A program made the position numbers and the translations under genes. Below are positions 45,136 to 57,425 of a DNA stretch of 64,000 nt, in pieces; position 1 is the first letter of the stretch; each line of letters opens with the position of its first letter. A model generated the notes under the pieces. The model had not been told where the DNA came from and did not search any database. It saw nothing but the letters and a program-made list of their open reading frames with translations. Origin of the DNA: Halichoerus grypus (Eukaryota > Chordata > Mammalia > Carnivora > Phocidae). The DNA lies in NCBI RefSeq assembly GCF_964656455.1, contig NC_135715.1:163028437-163092436 (forward strand), given 5' to 3'.

Positions 45136-46249
45136 AGACTCCTTTTCTCTCTTCCTCTCCCCCGAACTCACTCCCATAAACACTCGCTGAATATTCTTCA
45201 TGCTGTAGGTTTCAGTTTTATTCTTCCTCTTCAGATCCAAGATATTCTCTCTCTCAGCCTGAATCCTCTAGCTCCAATGGAGTGTGCTCATCCTTTATGA
45301 AGCAGGGCTTGGGGTCCCCTCAACTTTGCTAAAGTCGTTTCCCTATCCAGTCACCCACTGCTTTGGCTTAAGCTTCTTGAGACGTGAGCAGGGACTCTTA
45401 CTGTGTATGATTGTATAGGTTGGACATTGCTCAGCCATGTTCAGGGATTCTGCAGGGCACGTAGATGCCAGCTGCAGGTCTTTGTTTGTTCCTGCTTTGA
45501 TTTCTGCCCGACTTTCTGACTGCTTTTCTGCTTGGAGAGGAAACCTCAGTGGCTTCTGTTGATCTTCTCCTTAAGTTCACATCTCCGCTGAGCAACCACC
45601 GTGTTTTCTTTCCCCTGGTTTCCACTCTGGTCTGCTTTGCTCTCTCAACCTGAGAGCCTTCTTCAGAGAAAACCACGCCAAGTTTTACGTAAGTCAGCTG
45701 AAGTCAGGAAAGTGAAAACTCTGCCACAGGGAGTGTGAGCCTTCTCCTTCATTCCTCAAGAGCTCCTTTCTCCAGAACACCACTCAAGTAGGGATTCTTA
45801 GGCTTTTACTGTGTTCTTGATGAAAGATAATGTCCCTTCTTGGGAATAGAATGATGAGGGGAGGGAATGGGTAGCTAAGAGCAGTCTCTAAATCTTACTT
45901 TTAAATCCAGCTCTTGGCTTTCCCTATGTTGTATACATGTGCATATTTTTCTAGCTCATAATGTCAAACCATTTCTGGAACATGTCTCAGTTTAACAGGC
46001 AAGGTGACATACTAATTCTATTCCACATGTTATTGTCTATCCCATCTTCTATTGCTTTTTCTTTCATCCTCCCTTCAGAATTCTATTTACATTTTTGTTT
46101 TCACCAAGTGTTTTGGGCATAATAGAGAGTTTGGATAGTGATGTTTTCTCAGTAAAACTAAGGATGGTCTCACCATTCCCAGTCACAACAGGGGCAGGAT
46201 TTCTGCCAAAAAGGCAGCTTTCAGACTTAAGATAAAGATGTTACTTTGG
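45136..46249. other. Unique non-coding stretch, no gene seen
   Basis: I see no repeat or exon. The minus frame at 45431-45676 (81 codons) has no recognisable domain. Confidence 0.5.
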
Positions 46250-46400
46250 AGCAGTTGTCTCCAACTGGTGTGTGTTTTGGGGGTTGTGGATGGAAGAGAT
46301 GGAGGGGAATCACCTGGAGGACTTTTGCAAACTCCCTATGGCTGTCAAAGATTCAGATACACCTCACCTCAATTCTGATATACTCCTCTCCAAATTAAAA
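46250..46400 (+). mobile_element. Possible MER5A-like hAT fossil
   Basis: The text gcagttgtctccaactggtg, tggaggggaatcacctggag and gacttttgcaaactccctat resembles a MER5A-type element (a cagtggttctcaaact start and atcacctggagggct core). The 3' half is not clear. Confidence 0.45.
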
Positions 46401-47304
46401 CTCTCTACAGGTGAATTAAAGGCAAAGACTGGGAATTAAGTCTGTGAGAAGGTAAGGTTTGCTTGGGCAGCTCTGGGTTATCAGGGAGTGAGGGGGGCTC
46501 TAAAATCAGACCAGTCACTTTCTTTGCTCAGGAGGCCTTATCTCTAGCATAAAGATGACAGGGAGAAACAAAGGAATCACAGCCATCATGCAATCCCATT
46601 TTGCCTTCATCGAGGCAACCTCAAAACACCAATAACAATAATTAGATTTTCAAATTATGAAGTTGAATTTGATGTAGTTGCATTAAAACTTGTTGGGTTC
46701 CAACTCAAACTGTCCTAGGTACAATTAGACATACAGAGAAAGTAATATGTGGCTCAGCCCTTGAGGAGTTTGCAAGTGGATTGAAAGTCATTTCCAATGG
46801 GAGATTTTTTTTCTCCTCTTCTAAAAGGCATAACTTCAATTGTGTGGAAAAAAATTTTAAAGATCCTGACACCATATACATTAATGGCGGTTGCTCATGG
46901 AAAGCACACAAATTGACAGTCTTAAATGAATTTTCTCTAAAGGGACTTTTCCCTTTTAAGAATTTCTAAAACGTGACCTCACACAATAAAAAATTTGACC
47001 TAACCTACCATTTGTCTTGGCTAATCCAAATCCAATTTAGGTCCATCCAAGATGTGGCCAGTGTTCTCATCCTCTTAATTCTTTGGATAAGACAATTCCA
47101 GAAGTTTAATCAAGAACCAAAAATTGCTCTTCTGCCCACACAAATCCTGAAGTGATCTCTATATACTGGATATACATGTTTTTTTCTTTTTTTTTTCTCC
47201 AATTAGATTGCGGGTCTCTGAGATGGGGGAATTACATCTTTTTATTCCTTTGTATGCTCCCCTCTTCCTAAACACCCCCAAACTCTTCACATATATTTCT
47301 TAGT
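46401..47304. other. Unassigned stretch, possible L2 tail near the end
   Basis: There is no exon. The text gattgcgggtctctgagatg near 47205 may be a worn L2 tail. T-rich tracts lie around 47177-47197. Confidence 0.4.
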
Positions 47305-47480
47305 AATAATAACACATACGAGTGCTTACTATTTGCCAGGCACTGAGTGGTTTACAGGCATTACTGCACTTATTTCTTACAAGATATGGAGACTGAGGCT
47401 TAGAAAGGTTAAAATAATTGCACTAAGGCATAATGCTAAAAAGTGGTAGATTGAGGATTTGAACCCAGGCAGTCACAACC
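47305..47480 (-). repeat. MIR SINE
   Basis: Marks: gagtgcttactatttgccag, gcactgagtggtttacaggc, gatatggagactgaggctta and gaggatttgaacccaggcag. This is a clear reverse-complement MIR. A 114-codon minus frame (47436-47780) begins outside it and is probably a chance frame. Confidence 0.88.
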
Positions 47481-50330
47481 GAGAACACCCAGATGGAAAC
47501 ACCACGCTGCCCCATCTCCTGCACTGATCGCTCTCTGGCTAAGATGACCAAAATGCCACAGGCACTCGATGCTTGCTTGGGGAAGGAGAACACTCCTCCC
47601 CCAAGAACACTTGAGAGGCATCATCAGTGAGCTTCTGTGATGGGATAATGAACATCTGCAGCCACCCTGTGCAACCAGCTGAATGTCCGGCCATATCGGT
47701 TTCACATATTCTATGGGAAGTGCACTTGATAGCATTTTTATGATATATGCTTTTCTCTTCACAATCATCCAAAAAGGCATATCACTCCCAGCCTTCCTTC
47801 GGAGGTAAATACAAGGCAGAGAAAGAAGAGCAGGTCACCCACGTTCAGGAAGAAAGTCATTGGGGAAACCAAGGTCTCTCCTGCAGCCCTCAATTTCCCA
47901 GCAATATCTTAATCTAGACTTTCTCCCCCCTCCTCAAAATAGACCCCCAGACATGCGACGGTGAAAACATAGGGCTATGAGACCCAAAAAAGTAATGAGA
48001 TAAAACCATAAGAAAAAAAAAAAAAGAACACCATAAAAATCCTGGAGAAGAAATTACAAGTCATTCACTAGTCTATTGGTAAAAATGTTTTAATGTATTT
48101 TTCTATGTGTAGCAGTCATGTGGAATGTTCTTGGGATTCTGACACCACAACAGATCTCTGTGCTAATACAGTTTCAAATATATAATTTACGGTAGAGCTG
48201 TAAAAATCCCTTTTTTTTTCCTTTCAAAGAGGCTCTGGGTAAATCTGTTTTCCATATTGGGAGATTCTTGAAAGATGTCCATTACACCCAATTAAACACT
48301 GGTACTTACAGCACGTTCTTTGCAACACATCTTTTGCATCTCGTTTAGAGTTATTACTCATGTGGCCCAACTATTGCCTGATTTAGAAGGTCTGTCTTGA
48401 AAAGTGGAATATGGAAATGGTCCTGGAAAAGGAATGATATATTTAGGATACTTTAAACAGTGTTAGGTATATTTAGTATATCCACTTAATGCTGTTTTGG
48501 GTGATTTATGGTCTGGGCTATGCTATGCTTCTTAGAAATTATTACAGTTGTATTTCAAATTTTAATTTGCAAAATATTTTAAGAAGTACAAAACAAACAG
48601 AGGTGGGTCCAAGTTTTCTTGGATTGCTGGAGCAGTGATAACACAGATTCCGATACAAATTCTGACAAAGTGGGCTCTAGCACCATCTCTACCTCTTCAT
48701 AATTTTTCACTATCTCTGGCAGTATGAGTACGAAGACAACTTGCTGAATTTCAAATGTCCTTCAGTAACTGGAACATTGCATTCTAATGCATTTTGATGA
48801 GTCAGATTAGTTATTTGTCACATATGTTGGTAATGCAAGGAAATGTATTCAGTCCAGAAAATTAATCCAGGCAGCCAGCCATGAGCAGATGAATGAAAGT
48901 GACCAAAAGCACACCAGAACAGAAAGCTGAGGAAAGTGTTTTTAAGAAGGCTATTCAGTAGCCAAATCTTTTTAATATTGAGTAATAGATTTAAGAGGTT
49001 GAAATCTCCACCTTTTTGTGCAAAAGGCAGAAAACTTTTCCTTGTTTGGGGGAAGAGGGAGTGCACAAAGATATTGGAATGAGAAGACGATATAATTTTT
49101 CCTTCCCTGGATGTATATATCTCACTTCTAGGACACATGTGGATTCCACTAACCTGTGGAAAGGGGGAAGTCTCTGTTGCCAGCAAGCTGTTGACTAGAG
49201 ATTAGAAAGTGTTCAGATTCCCTGACACAGCTGGCTGGGGACCCCTTGCCTTGGAGATCAACAGGAAAGTGAAAAGTCTGGGCAAAATTTTGCTCTGTCG
49301 CTGGTCACATTTCTCTGAAAATGACATTGCCCTTCCCGGGCTGTTGAAATGAGATACTGTCACATCCCGAATGAGATCACTAGGTCGTAATCTCATCCTC
49401 AACCTGATTTTTCTTGGCATGTGTGAGCATCACTGGGAGAAGAAGGGAGGGATGAGCATGGTTTGAACAAAACCACCCCTTTAATTAAGCTCACAGTCAT
49501 GTCCCCTTCTGCTCTGATCCCATCAGGTCTCAGCAGCTATGCGGGTCGGGCTGGGGGTTGGTAATTACACTGTCTGTGGCATGTACTGCTGTAAGGTGTA
49601 AGTTGAAGCCTTACACTCCTGGCCAGGTGTGTGCTGCTTTGTGGGCTTTGCAAAAAAGAACATTGACAAGGCAATGACCCTAATGTGCTTTGGGGTCTCC
49701 GAAAGTTGGCATGACATAAATGAGGTGGTGTGTTTCATGGTCCATATGCTGATACCCCAATTAAGAGATCCCTGGAGACAAAGCTTCTTGCACCAAATCA
49801 GACAGGACCCGCAGTCAACTGAGAGAAATTCCAGCCTTCTCAGATGTTAGGAGAGTGGAAACAACCATTGAGATTTAGTATGTAGAGTATAATCTCTGGC
49901 ATGCAAATCCGCCATCTTGGTTGAGGAAATGATTGGACCCTTAGAGCTTCCATGGCATGTTTTCATCACTTAGATGTGACAAAAACTTGCTGAGACTGAC
50001 TCTGGATATTGCAAATTCCATTAAGTAGTTATGAGACTATGATGCTATTTTCCCGATCTGCTTGCCAGAGCCACCTTCTCTTTAGACAAGTAACCCTCTA
50101 CCACAACCGGCTGTAGCATTGACCCTGAGCCTCAACTGGGGACCTCAGAGACTGGAGGACCCCTTCTGCTTGGCTGGAGGCAGGTCTAGAAGCAAATCAT
50201 GCCTACGTCTTAGTCTCCATGTCACACTGGACACATGGGAGTGTGAAGGCAATATGAGGAAAAACAAGGTCGTTACTGAGAAAAAGAAAGAGCGAGAGAG
50301 AATATCTATCAACTGCTACTCCATGTAGTG
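47481..50330. other. Long unique stretch, no gene seen
   Basis: I see no repeat that I can assign. The minus frames at 47436-47780 (114 codons) and 48818-49186 (122 codons) have no domain. Parts such as 48060-48560 are AT-rich and unassigned. No splice-flanked exon stands out. Confidence 0.5.
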
Positions 50331-50341
50331 AATGTCTTCTC

Positions 50342-50420
50342 TATGTCTGGCTTCATCATCTCCTTTAATCCTTTATGTCTCCAGATTCCTGGAAGAAAAT
50401 TCCAGAGTAAGAGTCTACCC
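50342..50420 (+). repeat. Left arm of a diverged inverted repeat
   Basis: The text tatgtctggcttcatcatct, ctttaatcctttatgtctcc and agattcctggaaga matches the reverse complement of 50886-50965. The translated frames on opposite strands share an SSSPLILYVSRFLE / SSSSLIFYLSRFLE block, which is how I noticed it. The two copies are probably of one old repeat family inserted in opposite orientation. Confidence 0.6.
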
Positions 50421-50885
50421 CTGTGGACTGCCTTTCCATCCTTTTGTTCCTGGCAGGGAAAACTGTAACCATTGGCATTGTGGTCCAGCAAACACCCTTA
50501 CCCTTGACCATCACTCATCCTTGGTGGGGAGTGAGGAGGAGGGAGACGCCAGATGAAAAGGGAAGAAAGAATGGATTATGACTGCAAGACACCACACCCC
50601 CTATCTTTTCTTCACTGAAGTTCACCAACACACCATGCACAGACCAGCAATAGGGCAAGTGGAAGACAACTTGTCACTTAACTCTTCTACTTTATTGCCT
50701 GGATCCATTTTGATCCTGCCTTTCTTTGGGCCATAGGCTTGCTTCCCTCTTGATTTAGCTTTGGCCCTTGGGGGGCAGTTACCAGAAGTAGGAGAGAGTA
50801 TATTTTGAGAGAGGGGTATCTGACAGCAGCCAGACCTGTAATATATGAATGCAACCATCCCCAAACTGTGGCTGACAAGCAGGAT
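50421..50885. other. Spacer between the arms of the inverted repeat
   Basis: I see no gene. The minus frame at 50622-51026 (134 codons) reads through this spacer and the right arm, and has no protein domain that I recognise. Confidence 0.45.
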
Positions 50886-50965
50886 GGACTCTATGCTGCA
50901 GTCTACTTCCAGAAATCTGGAGAGGTAAAAGATTAAAGAAGATGATGATGACAAAACCAGATATA
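50886..50965 (-). repeat. Right arm of the diverged inverted repeat
   Basis: Its reverse complement runs tatatctggttttgtcatca, ctttaatcttttacctctcc and agatttctggaagtag. It aligns with the left arm with several mismatches and one short gap. Confidence 0.6.
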
Positions 50966-53234
50966 TAGAATGAATACCTGACCTTTCTCTCTTCTTACCC
51001 TCTGATCTCCTACTGGTGCCTTCCACTGGCCAAAGCCAACCACTCTCTAGAGGGCAAGGGAGCCCACAGCTGCCATCCCCAGGAGACAGACTTTTAGGGC
51101 ACAGAGCACGCTGGAAGAAGGACTAGAGGAGCAGACAGAGGACATCAGTAGAGTCTACACACGGTCGGCTGTTTTGTTGGTTGGTTTTATTTTTTTATCT
51201 GATCAGAGGTGCAAAGGGCTACTTGAAAGCAAACACAATTCAGAACAGGAGGACAATTTTATTACTCCAAATAAGTATATAGGTTTAACACACAAAAGCC
51301 CCATGGAATTGAGACAGGGAGAGAGGGGTGTGCTCTATAAAGTTAGCCTTTGTTCTTCAGAAGTATTTCTTTCTAACACAAGTTTGCCTACAAAGCTACT
51401 TTTACATTCTAAAAAGTCCCAAATGTATGACCACCAGCTCCAGATGTGTTAATAGCTCTAAAGCAGCTCACAACAGGCTACTTGAGTTATTGAATAAAAG
51501 AACTCAACAGGCAGCTAAGCCTTCCGACCACACACTTTCACCTTTGCATGCTCTGAGTCAGCTTTCAATAGGCATTAAATTTTCTCCTTGTTTCCATTCT
51601 TTGCTGCGGTAGCTTTAGTGGGGACACATGAATAGCTGGGCTACAACTAAGTACCCTTAAATATAGCTATTTGAGAAATCTCTGTGTATATGTGAGTTCC
51701 ATACATAAGGAATGTCCAAGGGGGAGGTTGAAACACTGAAATATCGATAAAAGATGGGAAGCTTGAGTCCTACTCTGGGTCTATTATTCTTGACCAGCCC
51801 CTCAGGTTGACCTTGGACAAACTTCTTTACCCTTCTAGGACTCAACATTTTGCTACTCCAAAAGGGGAAAACAGAGTCGTGTTATCGGGGAGGAGATGTG
51901 GTCTAGAACCAGCCCACATCCATAAGCCTGGGCTCTGCTGAAAGTGAACGGTCCTTTAAGGTCAGGAAAAGGTGAGTTTTGTTGTAGCATTTGCTTCTAG
52001 GCGGTTGCTTCCAGAGGATTCACGGGCGTACAACTTAAGAGACAACCAAGCGTGAGGATAAAACTTACATTAAATGGCGCTCGTGTTTCTGGTACTATGA
52101 CAACCCACTAAGCCATGCTCCCTGGCTTGGTTTATTAATTTTCACATCTGAAAATTTTTACATTGCTCCATTTCCTACTGCAGTTTAGAGTCTTCCCCAG
52201 AAAGTATTTCACGGTAAGTTATTTATTTAGTGTGACAGGGAAGGGATTAAAAATGCACTGCCTCACAAAAATCATACCCTCATATTCTGCATGTCCACAT
52301 AACGGACCAGAAGCAGCAATAAAGTGACAGCTCTGGGATGGTATCCAAAAACCAGTGGATTTGACCCCCTGTCCTTTACCTACATCAAAGCCTCAGGCTG
52401 CTGAAACCCACTTTCTATCCTTCTCAATATTTGTCTGGCTGATACATTAATACATACATGTTCCCCACAATATGTTCGTACCACCAGAAGCACTCAGGGA
52501 CTTTCGAGATCATTCAAAATTGTTCCGAATTCAACATCTTCTGTAAGGAAAACCCCAAAGCATCTGTCTTTGTTCTAGAACCATTCTTGTGACTGATTTC
52601 ACACTTCTAGTCTTTACTTTAACTGGGATCAAAGGTAGAAATGCCAGATCTGGGATTTCTCCACGAACTCCACTAACTGCAAAAGAAGAGCGAGAGGATG
52701 GGTAAAATGGATTTATCCCGTGTTAAGTGAACACCAACACGCCTGCCTCAAAGGAGAGATCATTAAGCAGGTATTCAATAAACCTGTTATTACTACCCCC
52801 ACAGGCAAATAGAGTCCAGAGCACTTACATCCTTCAGAAAGCTCTTATTATTCAGATAGCAGCATTTCTTTTTCTTCATTCATGCTTATGTCCAAAGAGC
52901 CCCTCTGCTGAATGGAAGACTGAATTAGAAAGCTAAAGAGCAGAATCAGTTCAGGACTGGAGTGGGGATACATTAGAAGGTAAGAGGGCAACTAGAGCCA
53001 CGAAGGAAAAAGGAACATTCACTCGCTAAGACCAGGGTAGCTTTGTAAAGAAATCTGGCCCAAACTCATGTGTTCCTCTGCCTGAAGAACAAAAGTCAGT
53101 CCCCTTTGTTTCTAGTCAGAATTTTAAGGACAAGCATTTTAGAGCAGTGCAAATGGTAAATGCATTTCTCAGCAATTACGATGGGACCAGGTTTGTAAAA
53201 CTTCAGTCGTATATTTATTGACTTCCTAATTTTT

Positions 53235-53236
<2 letters not shown>
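50966..53236. other. Long unique stretch, no gene seen
   Basis: I see no assignable repeat or exon. The 92- and 94-codon frames at 51174-51612 overlap in different registers. Confidence 0.5.

Positions 53237-53276
<40 letters not shown>
53237..53276. repeat. (TA)n(CA)n microsatellite
   Basis: A TA run at 53237-53265 is followed by CA units to 53276. The minus frames over it translate the repeat as alternating Y-I and are not genes. Confidence 0.97.
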
Positions 53277-53599
53277 GTGGTGTCCATGAGAATGGGGCTT
53301 TCAGGTCTCCGATTTCAGGGAGTGGACCCATGAAGGGTTCCAGCTGCTGCCTTCTGAAATCCATAGCCACACTGGCCATGAGCCATGCTTCCCGGGAGCT
53401 GCTCCCTACAGTGACTGAGTGCTGCAGGGTAAGAAGGCAGACCCATTCCTGGGAGATGTTCCTAACATGGGCCCGCATGCCAGGTGGTAGGTGAACTGAT
53501 TTTAGGTACTATGCTGAATATGTTTCCCTTTTATTTAAATCCAAATTTGTGTGTTTACTTTTATGTGTGATTTCACAGATGAGATCGTTTAGGAAGAGG

Positions 53600-53995
53600 C
53601 TAAATATGGGTTTCCCTGAAGACTGAGGCAAAGGCTTGGCAGGGAGTTCACCTGGAAAGTATCCGAGTGGGGGTCTTGGAACGTGAAACCAGAATGGAGG
53701 AAAAGCAGGACATGGATGCACGACTCAACTGACCACTGGTGTGACTGGGCTGGAGGACTCCCAAGACCGCCTTGCCAAACTCTCCCTCCGCTGAGCCACT
53801 GCCCAGCACTCAACCACCTGATCTTCCTTCCCTCTCTCCTTCACTCAGGATCGGGCCTGATGTGACTCTGATAGTTCTTAGTCCCTCTGGCTCTCCCTCC
53901 ATTTCCTCTTATAGGCATTTCTCCTAATAAAGTTCTTACACATTAAATCCCATCTTTGTGTCTGCTTCTTGGAGGATCCGGGTAAACACATTTTA
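53600..53995 (+). mobile_element. Candidate ERVL-type LTR remnant
   Basis: The 3' part has tttcctcttataggcatttc, a poly-A signal in cctaataaagttcttacaca, then ttaaatcccatctttgtgtc and tgcttcttggaggatccggg, a layout seen at the ends of old ERVL-class LTRs. No viral genes accompany it. The 5' boundary is not clear. Confidence 0.5.
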
Positions 53996-54031
53996 GGTAA
54001 TCCCACTTGCATTGTATATATAACTCTACAC

Positions 54032-54051
54032 AATTACATATTTATGTAATT
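54032..54051. other. 20-bp near-perfect palindrome
   Basis: The arms aattacata and tatgtaatt are exact reverse complements, separated by tt. The right half contains TTATGTAAT, a PAR-bZIP/NFIL3-type half-palindrome motif. Confidence 0.7.
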
Positions 54052-54488
54052 ATATGCCATTATGTCTATGGTATGTATATATTTACAATAAACTTACAGT
54101 AACCTGTGGGATACCCCAGCTCTTCAGCGGCTCCTGGGCCCGCCTCCTACTCCAGGCACTGCTGCAACAACCAGGGGCAGGTAGGTCTCAACTAACTTTG
54201 CACAGCTGCCCCTTGTGTAGCACCTCCAAGCACCTGCCAGAACCTGCTGGCCACTCATGCTTGTATAGCCCAGAAGTGTGGGGTGCTAATGCCCATGGCG
54301 TCATCTTTGATTGGTGGAGGATAGGAGTCCATAGATATTTCCCCCTGTCATCCTCTGAGACTCATGACATAGCGTCCTTCAGAAGGTGCTGTGGATCAAA
54401 TGCTAGTATTGCTTAGCAGCAGTCAAGTCAACCACGCATCTCTCCGCGGGGTTCTCTAGGTCCCTGTTTTGCTCCCCCAAACCCTCAC
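54052..54488. other. Unique non-coding stretch, no gene seen
   Basis: A 120-codon plus frame (54054-54416) has no recognisable domain and begins in AT-rich simple sequence. I do not call it a gene. Confidence 0.45.
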
Positions 54489-54560
54489 TCCTTTTCAAGT
54501 CATCTTTTCCTTCTTCAAGTCATCTTTTCTTTCTTCAAGTCATCCATTTCTTTTCAAAGT
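54489..54560 (+). repeat. Short 20-bp tandem repeat, three to four copies
   Basis: tcaagtcatcttttc-type units start at 54495, 54515 and 54535 (period exactly 20). Looser copies follow to about 54560 and around 54570. Confidence 0.8.
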
Positions 54561-55029
54561 GTTACCTTTTCAAGTCAACTCTCTTTGCTGTGACTTTCAG
54601 GGAAATCCATACTTAACATCTTCCTAAACCAGATCTTTTATGAAATCATGCATAAAAAAGAAATACATGAGTATCAAAACTGAAAATAATTAGCTCAGTG
54701 CTAAAATTAACTGACATACCACCTGGTATCTGTACCCCATTTTAGAAAACACTGTAACAAAAGATGTTTGTTAAGGCATTTTTGTTCAAATTAACTCAGT
54801 GTCATACCATTGAGTAAAAACGTCCAGTGAAACCAGAAATAGCTAACGGAACCCAGGGCTCCCTGGTATATTTTGCTTTGGTGTGTTTTGTATGCCCTCA
54901 GTGACAATGGGTTTCTCTGTAAGCATTTTATTTTGTTTGGTATAATCTGGGTACATTGTGGTTTAGCCTTTTATAGTCATTTGGTTACAGCTTTGTCTCT
55001 TGGGACTATCTTCTCAGGTAGCTGAAATT
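54561..55029. other. Unique non-coding stretch, no gene seen
   Basis: AT-rich sequence without a recognised repeat or exon. Confidence 0.45.
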
Positions 55030-55504
55030 CTACTCCCCGAGCTCGCTGGGATAGGCAGAGTTCAGATTTCCCCCAAGATTCCCATTCCCTGGTTATTCAG
55101 ACAAACACTAATTTAGGAACTGTCAGGAGACTTTGCAGATGGAATTAAGTTTAGTAATCAGGACCTTAAGATAGGGCAACTATCTTGGAATCATTGGGGT
55201 GGGGAGCCAATGTAATCACAAGAACCCTTAAAAGCAGAAGAGGAAGGCAGAGAGAAGTGGCAGGAGGGGAGAGTGAGGGAGAGATGGGGCAGAAGGGGAA
55301 GCTGAAGATGCAGCAGCTGTCTTGTGATCATGAGGCAATGAACACAAGGACAAGATGCAGTGTGCTGAAGATGAGTGGAGGCAGCAGTCTGTCTGAATGC
55401 TGTCCGGGAACCACCCGGCCCAGTGCCTCGTCCCCCCGAGACTTCTCATCACACAAGGAGAACAAACCCCCATTTGGTTAAGCCACTCTAGGTAGATCTA
55501 TCAC
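55030..55504 (+). mobile_element. MLT1-type solo LTR (ERVL-MaLR), 3' end cut by a Can-SINE
   Basis: Marks: ggagactttgcagatggaat, taagtttagtaatcaggacc, ggagccaatgtaatcacaag, gaacccttaaaagcagaaga and ttggttaagccactctaggt. The same family occurs at 5658 and (minus) at 11150. The 98-codon frame at 55185-55481 is LTR sequence, not a gene. A fossil without viral genes. Confidence 0.78.
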
Positions 55505-55524
55505 CTGTACCAAACACATTTTAA

Positions 55525-55720
55525 AGTTTATTTATTTGAGACAGAGAGAGAGAGAGAGAGTGGGAGGGGGGCAAGGGGGCAGAGGGAGAGAGAGAATCTC
55601 CAGCAGACTCCCTGCTGAACACGGAGCCCGAGGCAGGGGCTCAATCTCACGACTCTGAGATCGTGACCTGAACCAAAACCAAGAGTCAGACACTCAACCG
55701 ACTGAGCCACCCAAGTGCCC
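55525..55720 (-). mobile_element. Can-SINE, older subfamily, minus strand
   Basis: A GA-rich reverse CT block, then ggggctcaatctcacgactc and tgagatcgtgacctga, then ccgactgagccacccaagtg. The direct repeat ctgtaccaaacRcattttaa (20 bases, one mismatch) lies at 55505-55524 and 55721-55740. Confidence 0.95.
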
Positions 55721-55740
55721 CTGTACCAAACGCATTTTAA

Positions 55741-57425
55741 CCAGTACAGGCCCTTTCCTGAAAAGGTTCACTGACACCCAATAAGAGTCTCTCATATTTT
55801 TGTCAGTAAGATGCTTTAACAATTGCTTTATCGTACAGATTAATATGGGCATTGGGCTGGATGGGCCAATTTCCCCTTGGTCTGCCAAGGAAGTGAATGA
55901 CAGGCTGAACATTCCTTGCTGTGGGACTGCAATGTCCAGGTCCAGATGCATGCTGATCACCCCTACCAACGTATCACATGATGGATGGGATACTGCCCAT
56001 CAGCAGTACATCTTTCTTCTCGCAGCTACACACATACTTACAAATAGGTTGAGTTCATTTATAAAAGCAGAAAATGGCTGCCTCAAAGCAGAGCAACGAA
56101 TCACCTGGCAAATCCCTGAGATCATTTGCTTCCCCATATTGGGATTACTTGATTTATCTTCTCAAGCTGAAGTTTCTAATTTGTGACTGTAAGTTTTTAA
56201 CTTTTGCCTCAGTGGTATGACCCCTTTAGGATTTCACCTCCTGGGTAAAGTATGCTCAGTTGGCATAGAGTTAAATTGGCGCTGCCTAGCTATCTCCTTC
56301 AGAACAAAAGCGCTTCCTGTTTATGGCAGAAATCACCCCATGTGGTTATTTGTCAGCTAGTTGCAATGCAGCTGACAAATCCCGAAATCCTGTTGTGAAA
56401 GACAACTCTCTCCTGACTTGTCCGGCACTTCCACTTCCAGCCAAACTGTAAATGCCATCCCAAAGGTATCAGGTGGCTCTTTTTCTATGTTCATGACAAG
56501 AAACAAGAAAATGAAAAGTTGCATGAAGTTGGGAAAATTGCAGAAACCTGGCAGGGGATGACTTTCACCTGAGCAATTTGTCAGTTCCAAAGGGACATCT
56601 GAAGCAGGTTTTAAGAATAAGAAGCATCCGGTTCTCATTCCAACCGGCTTGCCTGGCCGTAATCACTGCAATATGGATTCAAATCCCCAGCCCTGCAACA
56701 CATCTGTAGAGGCTCAATACATACAACTTACCTGCAATATTAATTAACGTTGATGACAAAAGTCAGAAAGGTCTTTATTTATTACAATACGTTCTCTTTT
56801 TAACTGGGACAGATTGTCGTTTCCTAGCTCCAGCTTGTCAAAATATACTCGCTTACAGACTCCTCTCACCTCTAGGGGAGGAAACGCAGCGCCGTCCACA
56901 CTCCCCTTGCCACACTTCCTTTCCCCAGGACCACGAGCGAGCTAGCCCGGCAATGGTGGGAAGTGGTGTAAGCCATTTCAACAATGTGAACCTTCTGGAA
57001 GTCAAGTCACTTGGTAAGCATATGCCTTTGACTTGAGAAGTCTAATTTTACTTTCCCTCTGCCCAGTCCCCTTGTCCCACTAGATTTGTCAGGACCTAAT
57101 TAAGATAATACCCAAAGTGAAAGGTCAATTAAAAAAAAAGTGTAGAGGATTTGAAAAGAATTCAGGGTCAAAGATGTAGAGTCTAATCCTTATCCAGTCA
57201 CTAGTTTGTAGACCTCCTCAAGCCTCTTAATTGTTGTGCCTTTGTGTGTGGAGGAACTGGGATTGCCCTTTCTTACAACAATGTTCTGAGGATTCATCAG
57301 TGCTGGAAAATCCCTCTGCAAATATGAAATGCTATGTAAATAATAACAAGTTACATGAGCAGATATTACTGAAAAGATCTTGAGCCAGGTGGCACTTCCC
57401 GACTTTGTTCGGCACCTGAAAGAGC
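55741..57425. other. Unique stretch, candidate conserved non-coding DNA
   Basis: There is no repeat that I can assign. The 128-codon plus frame at 55800-56186 has no domain. The hairpin at 56348-56380 is described separately. The region 56200-56400 (cctttaggatttcacctcct, gttaaattggcgctgcctag) looks like regulatory DNA, but this cannot be tested without alignment. Confidence 0.45.
56348..56380. promoter_or_regulatory. Exact 11-11-11 inverted repeat with CTGACA half-sites
   Basis: The arms atttgtcagct (56348-56358) and agctgacaaat (56370-56380) are perfect reverse complements around an 11-base centre agttgcaatgc. The arms carry TGTCAG/CTGACA, a TALE-homeodomain (MEIS/TGIF) type core, in mirrored orientation. 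It could also fold as an RNA or DNA hairpin. Confidence 0.5.

Noticed and set aside
50622..51026. 134-codon minus-strand frame
   Set aside because: It runs through one arm of a diverged inverted repeat that is probably an old transposon. No domain.
55185..55481. 98-codon plus-strand frame
   Set aside because: It lies inside an MLT1-type LTR and is not an independent gene.
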